A stretch of DNA of 64,000 nucleotides from Aquificota bacterium (GCA_013153635.1 JAADDZ010000007.1:43425-107424), one strand, 5' to 3'. Counted from the stretch's first letter, positions 27,947 to 36,373 are shown. Numbers and translations: made by a program. Notes: generated from the letters alone by a model not told the origin.

Positions 27947-29098
27947 ATGAACAAAAAACATATATTGGCTGTACTCTTAGCATCTTCTTTTATGTTAGTC
28001 TCTTGTTCCCTAGAGTGGGACGATGATGATGACGATGATGAAGAATATCTTTATGGACTACACAACCAAGGTAAATCATGTGCTCAATGTCACTACATAG
28101 TCAAAACCACAGATGACGACTATGATGATGACGACGACTATGATGATATTGACGATGATGAGAGATTCAATATAGGGGGAACTGTATTTAAGCTTTTAGA
28201 TGCCCCTGATTATAGTGAAGAATATGCGTCTCCTTTACATTATATAGTTTTAGAAACGGAAAATGGAGAGGAGTACAAAACCAAAAGAGGAAGGGGAACA
28301 GGAAATTTTTATCTTAACAAGGAAATCTCCTCTAGATTTTTACCAAAAGTGTACGATGACGAAGACAAACTTGTAAACAAAGCAAACAACTATCATGAAT
28401 CTACATGGACAGATTGTAACAGCTGTCATACAGCGGTAGGCACAAACGGAGCCCCCGGCAGAATAGTTTCATACGCTTATTACACCCAAAACGATAATAC
28501 TGATGAAGATAATACTTATAATCCAGACCCTAATAACATACCCCCAACGATAACGAACTTCACTGCTCAACCGACCACAGGGCAACCTCCTTTGGAAGTT
28601 AGTTTTTCCTGCTCTGCTATAGACCAAGATGGTAGTATAACAGAGTACAGGTTTGATTTTGATGGAGATGGTGATACAGACCTAACAAACAACACAGGAA
28701 TAGCAGTTCACACCTATGACACAGCAGGCACCTATACCGCCAAATGTGTAGTTTATGACGATGTAGGAGCTTATGCTTATAAAACTGTTAATATATATGT
28801 TACTGACGGAACTACTACAACCTTATCCTTTGAAACAGATATTTTTCCTATACTTGAGAATAGATGTAGCGGTTGTCACAATGCTAATACTCAAAGAACA
28901 TTTATCGTTACAGATGCAACAGGAACATATACTAACATCATAGATAACAACTTAATCGATACTAATAACCCTCCAAATTCTACTTTATTACTAAAAGCGA
29001 CAAACACTGTACCTCACGATGGTGGCAAAGTGATAGACCCTGAATCCACCGAGTACAGAACTATTCTTGACTGGATTACTCAAGGAGCTAATCCTTAA
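27947..29098 (+). CDS. Multiheme lipoprotein with PKD domain (three CXXCH)
   Basis: Lipoprotein signal with lipobox V-S-C near residue 20, then Asp-rich tracts (about 25-33 and 52-70) that could bind calcium. Three covalent heme sites are seen: CAQCH (about residue 45), CNSCH (about 160) and CSGCH (about 307). Between the last two lies a PKD beta domain (PTTGQPPLEVSFSCSAIDQDG, YRFDFDGDGDTDL, HTYDTAGTYTAKCVV). The first two hemes bracket an I-G-G-T-V-F-K segment also found in the next gene, so the two are paralogs in this part. Probable role: electron transfer at the cell surface. A GGAGG precedes the ATG. Confidence 0.85.
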   Translation: MNKKHILAVLLASSFMLVSCSLEWDDDDDDDEEYLYGLHNQGKSCAQCHYIVKTTDDDYDDDDDYDDIDDDERFNIGGTVFKLLDAPDYSEEYASPLHYIVLETENGEEYKTKRGRGTGNFYLNKEISSRFLPKVYDDEDKLVNKANNYHESTWTDCNSCHTAVGTNGAPGRIVSYAYYTQNDNTDEDNTYNPDPNNIPPTITNFTAQPTTGQPPLEVSFSCSAIDQDGSITEYRFDFDGDGDTDLTNNTGIAVHTYDTAGTYTAKCVVYDDVGAYAYKTVNIYVTDGTTTTLSFETDIFPILENRCSGCHNANTQRTFIVTDATGTYTNIIDNNLIDTNNPPNSTLLLKATNTVPHDGGKVIDPESTEYRTILDWITQGANP

Positions 29099-29129
29099 TA
29101 AGGATTTTGTTAAACCTTTGGAGGGTAGA

Positions 29130-29729
29130 ATGTTATTTAGTACTGTGATAAGAGCCTTTATACCTATGGTTATAACAGTACTGCTAACTTCTTGTGGAGA
29201 TTATTTTGAAGATGAAGATGATGAGTATGAAAATATCACAAAACAAGGCTGGCATATGCAAGGTAGAGATTGCCTTGCATGCCACAATATAGACCTTGGG
29301 ACTGAAAAGCATCTAACCATAGGAGGAACAGTTTTTAAAAGCCCCAATATCACTGACCCTGATGATTTAGACAATGTTTGTGGAGGAAATATATATGTAA
29401 GATTTGTAGAGCCGTTTACAGGGGAAACTATCAGCTCAAAAGATTATATAGACCCTGATAGTAAAGGATACCTTGGCAAAGGTAACATATTTATTCTTTC
29501 AAGATTATTATCTAGCCTTCAAGGAGAGTTTATAGTACAGATAATAGATGATAAAAATAATGTCCTTGCCACAAGCGGTATCCATAGCTTTTCGAATCAG
29601 TACATTATAGAAAACCCCACAGACCCAGATAATAGATATTCTTGCAATGCTTGTCACTCTATAGAACCTAAAGGTGGAGCTTCAGGAGTCATTTATGTTG
29701 ATACGGGAGCTGTAAACCTTTGTGAGTAA
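29130..29729 (+). CDS. Diheme lipoprotein, paralog of the preceding gene
   Basis: The start at ATG 29130 is chosen because GGAGGG lies just upstream; an earlier ATG at 29067 would overlap the previous gene and lacks a ribosome binding site. Signal and lipobox end at L-T-S-C, followed by an acidic tract (DYFEDEDDEYE). Two heme sites, CLACH and CNACH, flank a domain with T-I-G-G-T-V-F-K and G-K-G-N, in the same order as in the neighbouring three-heme lipoprotein. It lacks the PKD domain and third heme. Likely an extracytoplasmic electron carrier; 31 bases separate the two genes. Confidence 0.82.
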   Translation: MLFSTVIRAFIPMVITVLLTSCGDYFEDEDDEYENITKQGWHMQGRDCLACHNIDLGTEKHLTIGGTVFKSPNITDPDDLDNVCGGNIYVRFVEPFTGETISSKDYIDPDSKGYLGKGNIFILSRLLSSLQGEFIVQIIDDKNNVLATSGIHSFSNQYIIENPTDPDNRYSCNACHSIEPKGGASGVIYVDTGAVNLCE

Positions 29730-29747
29730 TATATAAGGAGGTAAAAC

Positions 29748-30272
29748 ATGATAAAACTTATATATCCTCTAATTGTGGCTGTATTTTTGTCATTTGCAAC
29801 TTATGCAAAACCAAAATTAGGAACAAAAGCTCCTGATTTTAAACTTCCTGACATCTTTACAGGAAAGATATATACCATGGACGATTTTAAAGGAAAAGTT
29901 GTTTTACTAAACCTATGGGCAAGTTGGTGTACAGGTTGTAAAGCTGAAATGCCTGAATTTTTTAAACTTCAAAAAAAACTTGAGAATAGAGATTTTATGA
30001 TAGTTGCTGTCAGTATTGATAGCTCAAAGAAAAAAGCCCTCAAATTCTTAAAAAAAGTTGAAAAAAGAACAGGGATAAGAACCCCTTTTATAGTTTTATG
30101 GGATTCAAAAAAGAACCTCGCCAAAATTTACAAACCTATAGGACTGCCTTCCTCTTATCTAATAGATAAAAAAGGTATCTTAAGGAAAGAATTTATAGGA
30201 AGCTTTACAACCAAAAATATTACACTCCTAGAAAAAGAGATAGAAAAACTTCTAGAGGAAAAAAATGATTAA
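29748..30272 (+). CDS. TlpA/ResA-like thioredoxin-fold protein
   Basis: Periplasmic thiol-disulfide protein of 174 residues. It has a signal peptide (1-20), then the AhpC/TSA-Redoxin pattern GTKAPDFKLPDI and the active site W60-C61-T-G-C64. A cis-proline-like segment IGLPSSYLID follows. It may reduce apocytochrome cysteines for heme attachment in the neighbouring lipoproteins, or the Cys pair of the DUF4266 protein; both are inferences from context. AAGGAGG precedes the ATG, and its end overlaps the DUF4266 gene by 8 bases. Confidence 0.9.
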   Translation: MIKLIYPLIVAVFLSFATYAKPKLGTKAPDFKLPDIFTGKIYTMDDFKGKVVLLNLWASWCTGCKAEMPEFFKLQKKLENRDFMIVAVSIDSSKKKALKFLKKVEKRTGIRTPFIVLWDSKKNLAKIYKPIGLPSSYLIDKKGILRKEFIGSFTTKNITLLEKEIEKLLEEKND

Positions 30273-30489
30273 ACTGGTTTTAATAGTAGTTGTACCGTCA
30301 TTTTTTTTCATATCTTGTAGTAACACTCTTACAAGTGTTATGCCATATGAAAGGGAGTATTTTGCCCAAGAGAAAATGCAGTTTGACCCAATACCTTCTC
30401 GGACAGAGCAGGAAGCCCATGTATTTTTAATTAGAGAAGCTTCTGCAGGGGGAGAAAGCTCTTTCCAAGGGGGTTGTGGATGCAGATAA
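30265..30489 (+). CDS. DUF4266-type small lipoprotein with C-terminal Cys pair
   Basis: A 74-residue precursor with lipobox I-S-C18. The mature part is about 57 residues: Y-E-R-E-Y-F-A-Q-E-K-M-Q-F-D-P, then H-V-F-L-I-R-E-A-S-A-G-G, ending G-G-C-G-C-R. This arrangement is what I know as DUF4266, whose members are small, Gly-rich at the end and found beside DUF3570 and ApbE genes. The terminal C-G-C could bind a metal or form a redox disulfide. It overlaps both neighbours (8 and 10 bases), so stoichiometric expression with the barrel protein is likely. Function unknown. Confidence 0.85.
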   Translation: MIKLVLIVVVPSFFFISCSNTLTSVMPYEREYFAQEKMQFDPIPSRTEQEAHVFLIREASAGGESSFQGGCGCR

Positions 30490-31610
30490 AAAAGCTACTT
30501 GCAGGGGTAATGGTACTTCTCCCCTTTACAAAGGGTTTTTCTTCTCCCCAAGAAGATAAAATCGGAGTGGGCTTTAATCTATATGTAGATAACGCTGATG
30601 TAGAAGTTTACTCACCAACGTTTAGTCTGCTAAAAAAGATAACAGAAAAACTAATTATAAGTTTAAAAACAAGAATAGATGCAATATCCGCCGCAAGTAT
30701 AAGAAACGGAGGAAGACCAAACCAAGTAGACGCTGTAACAGGAGCTTCTTATAAGGAAGGTTTTGACGATGTTAGATATGCAGGTTCGTTATCCATAACA
30801 TATGATACTGTTAATTATTCGGTTACTTTAGGAGGCTATTATTCTACAGAGATTGATTATGAAGGAAGGGCTATATTTGCAAATGTTATAAAACAGTTCA
30901 ATAATCAAAATACAGCTTTAGGTTTTGGTTTTTCTCAATCATTTGATAGATGGTATCCTGTCTTTGATAGGGAACTTCCAAAAGAGTATAGAAGAGAGCG
31001 AAAACTAGATATATCCTTTACTCAACTTTTATCTCCTACAGCTATGATTCAGTTTATATACACAAATCTCTATTCAGAAGGTTTCCTAGCGTCCCCTTAT
31101 CACTATGTTATAAACAATGAGATAGCAAAATTTGAGAAATACCCAGACACTAGAAACGCAAACGCATTTACAGTAAAACTTGTTAAACTTATAACTGAAC
31201 CTATGAGTATAAACCTCTACTATAGGTATTACCTAGATGACTGGGATATAAAATCCCACACTATAAATACAGAAGTACTAAGAGATATAAAAGAAGATTT
31301 TACTCTAGGAGTAAGATACAGATATTACACTCAAACAAAAGCAAATTTTATAAAACCTGTTGACCAATACACCCAATCAGATAAATATTTTGCTATTGAT
31401 TACAGAATGAGTTCCTTTTCTTCTAACACTATAGGCATATCTTTTATATACAAACCTTCTGGACAGTTCTTTATAGATTGGGATAGAGTGAAACTAGAAG
31501 GAAGCATAGATTATTATTTTACTTCTTCTAATGAATATATAAAAAGGTGGTACGAAGAAGACAGATTACACGCTGTATTTACATCATTTATGACTACATA
31601 TACTTTTTGA
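30480..31610 (+). CDS. DUF3570-type outer-membrane beta-barrel with ApbE-like acceptor motif
   Basis: A signal peptide (MQIKKLLAGVMVLLPFTKGFSS) precedes alternating amphipathic strands rich in Tyr/Phe with aromatic ends (SLSITYDTVNYSVTLGGYYS, TVKLVKLITEPMSINLYYRYY), ending in Phe (TSFMTTYTF). This is the usual outer-membrane barrel signature and the DUF3570 layout. Near the N-terminus the sequence D-A-V-T-G-A-S (codons at 30729-30749) resembles the D-x-x-S/T-G-A-S/T acceptor site that ApbE flavinylates in NqrC/RnfG-type domains. The ATG at 30480 is preferred over the TTG at 30474. An apbE gene follows directly. Confidence 0.85.
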   Translation: MQIKKLLAGVMVLLPFTKGFSSPQEDKIGVGFNLYVDNADVEVYSPTFSLLKKITEKLIISLKTRIDAISAASIRNGGRPNQVDAVTGASYKEGFDDVRYAGSLSITYDTVNYSVTLGGYYSTEIDYEGRAIFANVIKQFNNQNTALGFGFSQSFDRWYPVFDRELPKEYRRERKLDISFTQLLSPTAMIQFIYTNLYSEGFLASPYHYVINNEIAKFEKYPDTRNANAFTVKLVKLITEPMSINLYYRYYLDDWDIKSHTINTEVLRDIKEDFTLGVRYRYYTQTKANFIKPVDQYTQSDKYFAIDYRMSSFSSNTIGISFIYKPSGQFFIDWDRVKLEGSIDYYFTSSNEYIKRWYEEDRLHAVFTSFMTTYTF

Positions 31611-31618
31611 GAGTGTAT

Positions 31619-32536
31619 ATGCTAAGAATGTTCAAAAAAACGAATCAATTGAAAGACTCTGTAATGTCTACCCAGATACTCATCAAGGGAAAAGCAGACA
31701 TAGAAATATTAAAAACTTGTATAAACATAGCAAAAGATTTAGAGAACAAATTATCAGCCTATAAAGAAGACTCTTTTATATCACTTATAAATAAAAATGC
31801 AGGGAAAAAACCTATTTCTTGCCCCCCTGAAGTTATAGAAGTACTAAAAATAGCAGTTAAAATCGCCCAAGAAACAGAAGGCAGATTTGACCCTACTGTT
31901 GGTGCTTTGACCCAAAAAACTTATGGCTTTGGAACGAAGAAAGAAAAAATACCTGAAGAAAAAGAAATCTTAGAGAAAAAGAGATTAGTCAATTACAAAG
32001 AGATAGAAATTAAAGACAATAAGATTTTTTTGAAAAAAAAGGGTATGGCTTTAGATTTAGGAGGAATAGGCAAAGGGTTTGCCTGTGAAAAAATTATAGA
32101 ATATCTGCATAAAAAGGGTATTCCTAATGCTCTAGTATCTATTGGAGGGGAGATTTGCTGTTATGGTAAACATTGGAATATAGGAATAAAGCACCCAAGA
32201 GAAGATAGATTTATAGCTGTTATAACTACCAAAGAAGGAAAAACAACGATTTCTACCAGTGGAGACTATGAACGGTTTATCGATAGTATGGATTACCACC
32301 ACATACTAGATACAAAAACAGGCAAACAAAATAATTTTTATTCAAGTGTAACCCTTGTTAGTGAAGGATTTAAAGGGGCAAGACTCGATGCATATGCAAC
32401 CGCAATCTTTAACAGCAGTACTATAAACCCCTTTATAAAAAAAGATTTTGATATGATGTATATACAAAAAGAAAACAATAATATCACGATAACTGAAGGC
32501 TTTCTGTCAAAGGTAGAGAAACTAGTTATGTTTTAG
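31619..32536 (+). CDS. apbE: FAD:protein FMN transferase
   Basis: Attaches FMN by a phosphoester bond to a Thr or Ser of exported redox proteins. All family motifs are present: RFDPTVGALT, ALDLGGIGKGFACE, ISTSGDYERF, HHILDTKTG and the metal-binding DAYATAIF. The gene starts 8 bases after the barrel gene; the ATG at 31619 (MLRM) or 31628 is plausible, while the longer upstream frame runs over the previous gene and looks spurious. No clear signal peptide or lipobox is visible, unusual for an enzyme acting on exported proteins, so the N-terminus merits care. Convergent with the flavoprotein at 32544. Confidence 0.92.
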   Translation: MLRMFKKTNQLKDSVMSTQILIKGKADIEILKTCINIAKDLENKLSAYKEDSFISLINKNAGKKPISCPPEVIEVLKIAVKIAQETEGRFDPTVGALTQKTYGFGTKKEKIPEEKEILEKKRLVNYKEIEIKDNKIFLKKKGMALDLGGIGKGFACEKIIEYLHKKGIPNALVSIGGEICCYGKHWNIGIKHPREDRFIAVITTKEGKTTISTSGDYERFIDSMDYHHILDTKTGKQNNFYSSVTLVSEGFKGARLDAYATAIFNSSTINPFIKKDFDMMYIQKENNNITITEGFLSKVEKLVMF

Positions 32537-32543
32537 GTAAAAT

Positions 32544-33623
32544 CTACAAATGGATAATCTTCTCTAGTTTTTTATTAAAAAATTTAAAAACCCATTTAGT
32601 TAAAAATCTATTACTAAAAGGATAAGCTATATTTCTTATCTTCAAATCTCTATAAAATTCCTTATATAAACTGTTAGACAGGTATTTTGGATACAGCTCT
32701 TTTAATGAGCCTTTTTGATGCTCTGCCTCATATATAGCCAAACTAGCTAACTGTGCGCTTTTTTGTGCTGAATATATCCCTTCTCCGCTAGCTGGGTTTG
32801 TGATACCTCCTGCATCTCCTACAAGAAGTACATTCTTAAAGACTGGCTCTTCTATAAAATTTCCAAAAGGTATAGGGTGTCCCATCAATCTATCAGACTT
32901 ATAATCTGGGGCAAAATCGTATAGAAAAGAGTAAAAATTATCAACTAGATTTTTATTTTTAGAGATTAATCCGCCTATACCTACCACAACCCTATCTTTG
33001 TTAGGGAATATCCAAGAGTATCCCCACTTAACATACCCAAAAATTATCTGTGGCTTAGTTATTTTATCTTTTAAAAATTTTTTGTCTATATATATCTCTA
33101 TGGCATTGGCTAGATTTTCTTTCCAATTCTGCTTTTTGATTATACTTCTTTTTTCCATAAGTTTTCTAACTACAGAATATACCCCGTCTGCCCCTATTAG
33201 ATATTTGTACCTAAATGTTCTACCGGAAAGAGTTTTTATCTGGTTCTTATCAAAATCTATATCTACCACTTTTTCATTTTCTAAAACCTTTACTCCTCTT
33301 TGTTTTGCCTTCTTCAAAAGAAAATAATCGTACTCTCTCCTTTTTACAAAAGAGAATTTATATTTACTATATCCTTCAAATAATCGTTCCTTTTTCCACA
33401 GTATACTGTACTGGTCTGTCTTGTAATCTATAATGTTATGGTAATCCTCTATCTTTAACTGTTTTAATAGTAGTTCTGTTTTATACGTCAAAGCTCCTCC
33501 ACATAGTTTGTCTCGCGGAAATCTAGATTTATCTAAAATAAGAACATCAAACCCAAAATCTGCTAGAACAATTCCAGCGGTTGAGCCTGCGGGACCACCT
33601 CCTATGATTACTACATCAAACAT
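32544..33623 (-). CDS. Geranylgeranyl-reductase-family FAD-dependent oxidoreductase
   Basis: A cytoplasmic or membrane-associated flavoprotein of 359 residues. The N-terminal FAD-binding motif is V-I-I-G-G-G-P-A-G-S-T-A-G. The family marker FPRDKLCGGAL follows, and YLIGADGVYSVVRK and VLLVGDAGGITNPASGEGIYSAQKSA are the second and third FAD contacts. Family members reduce isoprenoid double bonds (geranylgeranyl lipids, menaquinone side chains); the substrate here is unknown. It overlaps birA by 8 bases on the same strand, which points to co-transcription rather than a shared pathway. Confidence 0.88.
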   Translation of the reverse strand: MFDVVIIGGGPAGSTAGIVLADFGFDVLILDKSRFPRDKLCGGALTYKTELLLKQLKIEDYHNIIDYKTDQYSILWKKERLFEGYSKYKFSFVKRREYDYFLLKKAKQRGVKVLENEKVVDIDFDKNQIKTLSGRTFRYKYLIGADGVYSVVRKLMEKRSIIKKQNWKENLANAIEIYIDKKFLKDKITKPQIIFGYVKWGYSWIFPNKDRVVVGIGGLISKNKNLVDNFYSFLYDFAPDYKSDRLMGHPIPFGNFIEEPVFKNVLLVGDAGGITNPASGEGIYSAQKSAQLASLAIYEAEHQKGSLKELYPKYLSNSLYKEFYRDLKIRNIAYPFSNRFLTKWVFKFFNKKLEKIIHL

Positions 33624-34584
33624 CTTCTTTCCTCAAGGAAATGTCTCCAGAATAAAGAACATTTATAGATTTTCCTTTTTTTATAAGAACAGCTCCATTT
33701 TCGTTTATACCTATTAATATACCTTCTAATGTTTGATTTTCGTTAAAAACTTTTATCTTTTTTCCTTTCCACAGAAGGTATCTATTTAGTTCTTTTAGAA
33801 TAGACTTTCTAAAGTCTATATTTGATAGAAATTTTATATACTCTTTTTCTATTTCATCTAGTAAAAAACTCAAAATCTCTTTTTTTGAAAAATTTTTTCC
33901 TGTTTCTATAAGCATGGAGGTTGCTGTATCTTTTATCTGTTCTAAATCTTCTACTGTATCGTTAACATTTAGACCTATACCAACTATCAGACGATTAATC
34001 CTTTCTGCTTCTATCTCACTCTCTATAAGGATACCAGAGACCTTTTTCCCATTGAGAAAAATGTCGTTAGGCCATTTTATACCAACTTCTTTTTTGGTGA
34101 AAATTTCTACAGTTTTCCTCACAACATACGGAAACAATGCAGAAAACCTCAACAACTCATCAATAGGAAGCTTTGGCTCTAAAACCAGTGAAAAGTAAAT
34201 CCCTTTTCCAGTAGAAAGCCATCTTCTATCTTTCCTTCCTTTTCCTGCTGTCTGCCGTTGTGCTATTACAACTGTTCCCTCTTTTAGTGGGTGTGTTTTG
34301 GCATATCTGTTTGTAGAATCAATCTGGTCAAAATAGAGATATTCTCTACCGATTAACGATGTGTTTAAAAGGGGTTTTACCTCATTTTCTAACAGTAGGT
34401 TTTTGTTATCTAGTAGAAGGTATCCTTTTGGGGTAGACTTTATTTGGTAGCCTGCTTGTTTTAGCTTTTTTATCCTTTTCCATATAGCTGTTCTAGTGAC
34501 GCCTAAATCTTTTGCTAATATTTCACCAGATACAACTTGCTTTTGTATTCTTTTTAGTATCTTTTTGTCTAGTTCATCTATCAT
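33616..34584 (-). CDS. birA: Bifunctional biotin ligase / biotin operon repressor
   Basis: Attaches biotin to carboxylase carrier proteins and, through its N-terminal domain, represses biotin genes. The winged helix (VSGEILAKDLGVTRTAIWKRIKKLKQAGY) spans about 15-50. The ligase core has FDQIDSTNRYAK, AGKGRKDRRWLS (the GRGRRG-type biotinoyl-AMP loop), GIKWPNDIFLNGKKVSGILIE and GIGLNVN. The C-terminal SH3-like domain is present. Length 322 matches the two-function class. It overlaps genes on both sides, so it is part of a short minus-strand operon. Confidence 0.95.
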   Translation of the reverse strand: MIDELDKKILKRIQKQVVSGEILAKDLGVTRTAIWKRIKKLKQAGYQIKSTPKGYLLLDNKNLLLENEVKPLLNTSLIGREYLYFDQIDSTNRYAKTHPLKEGTVVIAQRQTAGKGRKDRRWLSTGKGIYFSLVLEPKLPIDELLRFSALFPYVVRKTVEIFTKKEVGIKWPNDIFLNGKKVSGILIESEIEAERINRLIVGIGLNVNDTVEDLEQIKDTATSMLIETGKNFSKKEILSFLLDEIEKEYIKFLSNIDFRKSILKELNRYLLWKGKKIKVFNENQTLEGILIGINENGAVLIKKGKSINVLYSGDISLRKEDV

Positions 34585-34964
34585 TCAGCACAGATAATAT
34601 CGGCTGTAAATTTTAGTATTAATTTATCCTCAAAAGACTGAAGCTCAACACTGTAGTTACTTACAGCATGATATTTAAAAACGAGACAAGAATCTTTTGC
34701 ATCTTCTATGAACTTTTCGGCTGTGTCCTCATATAAAGTCCCTATTAGGTTAGCTACTGTACCATACTCTTTTTTTATTGCAAGTTTGTTAAAAGTAAAT
34801 GTATAGATTTGTGGGAACAGTTTTACCACTGTAATAGTAGGAAAGTACTGTTTTATGTTACCTTTGGTAATACCTAAAAGGGTAGAATGAGCTTTTTTAT
34901 CAGGCTCTAGAGCGAAACTTAGACTAGAAATAAGCAGAAAAGAGAGTATCAAATTTTTTATCAT
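34581..34964 (-). CDS. Secreted protein of unknown function
   Basis: A 127-residue precursor with a clear signal peptide (MIKNLILSFLLISSLSFA, cleavage after A-L-E or S-F-A). The mature domain has alternating beta and helix patterns (FPTITVVKLFPQIYTF, VANLIGTLYEDTAEKFIEDA) and two cysteines (DSCLVF and the last residues IICAE) that could pair. The start overlaps nothing upstream; its stop overlaps the birA start by 4 bases (ATGA). No family recognised. Confidence 0.7.
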   Translation of the reverse strand: MIKNLILSFLLISSLSFALEPDKKAHSTLLGITKGNIKQYFPTITVVKLFPQIYTFTFNKLAIKKEYGTVANLIGTLYEDTAEKFIEDAKDSCLVFKYHAVSNYSVELQSFEDKLILKFTADIICAE

Positions 34965-35045
34965 AATTTTTCTCGTGAATTTTTACTTTTTCTTTATAAT
35001 AACATTTGAATTTTGTTTTTTTCAAATTTTTGTTTAAAACGGCAG

Positions 35046-35065
35046 AACGGCTATAGTTAGCCGTT
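35046..35065 (-). terminator. Terminator after the prepilin gene
   Basis: Perfect 8-bp stem AACGGCTA / TAGCCGTT with a 4-base loop, 10 bases after the prepilin stop codon on the minus strand, followed by CTGCCGTTTT. The T-run is short, so termination may be partial. Confidence 0.65.
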
Positions 35066-35075
35066 CCTGTAAGAT

Positions 35076-35696
35076 TTAGAATAAGAATAGTTTCTCTGTT
35101 ATTATCTCTGCATCTATAGACCAGCAGTCTGTATCTTTTGTATAAGTGATGCTTCCTCCACTTAGCCTTATATCTCCTAGGCTACTTTCTCCATCATCTA
35201 TCGCTTTGTCTAATGCACAGATATATTTTGTTTGTTTTGGATAGTACACAGTGGGGTGAGTGTCAAGAGGACTTTCTGTAACTATATAAATCCAGTTTCC
35301 TCTTTTGGTTCCTATTGTTAGATAAGATATATACCAGTAACCTCCTAAGGTTGTTTGTAAATCAGAGGTAGACAGTAAACCATAAACATTTACTAAAAGA
35401 TGCCAAAAGGCTCTTTTTTCATCATTGTATTCTAATCTTCCATTTTTCGTCCCAGTACATTCTGTTACATCAGCAGGGTTAGGAGAGGTACAGCCGTCTC
35501 CTGGCCAAAATCCGTACCTATCATAAAACGTTAAAGCGGCCGCATATATTTTATTGTACTGGGAAGCTAAGCTTTTTACCTTAGCATTTTCTATGAGTTG
35601 CCTACCTTTGAAGACCATTCCTATGATAAGTCCTATTATGATAAGAACTATAGCAAGCTCTATAAGGGTAAACCCTCTTTTTGAAAAAGTTTTCAT
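35076..35696 (-). CDS. Type IV prepilin-like protein
   Basis: The class III signal K-R-G-F-T-L-I-E-L is cut after Gly8 by prepilin peptidase. It is followed by the hydrophobic pilin helix (AIVLIIIGLIIGMVFKG) and an amphipathic extension with LIENAKVKSLASQYNKIYAA. The C-terminal globular part (to residue 206) has four to five cysteines (CTSPNPADVTEC, ICALD, DTDCW), probably forming two disulfide loops, and YDRYGFWPGDG typical of pseudopilins. No pilus assembly genes are nearby, so it is an orphan pilin or minor pilin. A good ribosome binding site (GGAGG-like) precedes the ATG. Confidence 0.9.
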   Translation of the reverse strand: MKTFSKRGFTLIELAIVLIIIGLIIGMVFKGRQLIENAKVKSLASQYNKIYAAALTFYDRYGFWPGDGCTSPNPADVTECTGTKNGRLEYNDEKRAFWHLLVNVYGLLSTSDLQTTLGGYWYISYLTIGTKRGNWIYIVTESPLDTHPTVYYPKQTKYICALDKAIDDGESSLGDIRLSGGSITYTKDTDCWSIDAEIITEKLFLF

Positions 35697-35767
35697 ATTT
35701 ACTTTCCTCCATGTATGATTTTAAGGAAAGTTATCGGAAGATTTTGTGGGGATTTTAATAGTTTTTG

Positions 35768-35796
35768 TTAACTAAAACTGACCGCTTGTGTATAAT
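35768..35796 (+). promoter_or_regulatory. Sigma-70-type promoter upstream of the YqhA-family gene
   Basis: TTAACT (35768-35773), a 17-base spacer and perfect TATAAT (35791-35796), 35 bases before the ATG, in the divergent spacer with the prepilin gene. Confidence 0.6.
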
Positions 35797-35830
35797 TGTT
35801 TAACCATCGAACTTAAATAGGAGGCAATAG

Positions 35831-36373
35831 ATGAAAACTATAGAAAGAATTGTAGAATGGCTTTTGTGGGAAAGCCGTTTGATTATAATATTTGCTGTAA
35901 TATCTAGCGTGTTAGCCGCTTTTGTCCTTGTAGGAATAGGTACTTATGACATTTTAGTGGTATTAAAACATATACCTCACGCTTTTATAAGTGCTGAATC
36001 ATTTGAGAAATATCATGGAGAGGCTATAACCCATATAATAAGTGCTATTGATGCTTATCTCATATCTACAGTACTACTAATATTTGGACTAGGACTCTAT
36101 GAGCTTTTTATCAGCAGGATAGATTACATAGAACAGGAAACAAAGTCATCAAGGATTCTGGAAGTACATACTTTAGACCAACTAAAAGAAAAATTGGCAA
36201 AGGTTATAATTATGGTTCTTATTGTTACCTTTTTTAAGCATGCGGTTGATTTGAGTTATGGAGATGTTAAAAATCTCTTATTTTTGAGTATTGGAATCGC
36301 TCTTATCGCTGTATCAGTGTATTTTATGGGAAAGGGACATTCTATTGAAGAAAATGAGAAAAATTTACATTAA
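35831..36373 (+). CDS. YqhA/UPF0114-family membrane protein
   Basis: A 180-residue inner-membrane protein with helices near 17-40, 65-90, 118-138 and 145-165. E-W-L-L-W-E-S-R near the start, A-I-D-A-Y-L-I-S-T-V-L-L-I-F-G-L-G-L-Y-E-L-F and H-A-V-D match the UPF0114 (YqhA) family. Function is unknown in the family. It has its own promoter and an AGGAGG ribosome binding site. The copA region begins 82 bases downstream. Confidence 0.88.
   Translation: MKTIERIVEWLLWESRLIIIFAVISSVLAAFVLVGIGTYDILVVLKHIPHAFISAESFEKYHGEAITHIISAIDAYLISTVLLIFGLGLYELFISRIDYIEQETKSSRILEVHTLDQLKEKLAKVIIMVLIVTFFKHAVDLSYGDVKNLLFLSIGIALIAVSVYFMGKGHSIEENEKNLH

Noticed and set aside
29067..29129. Upstream start for the diheme lipoprotein
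   Set aside because: It would overlap the previous gene and put 21 residues before the lipoprotein signal; GGAGGG supports ATG 29130.
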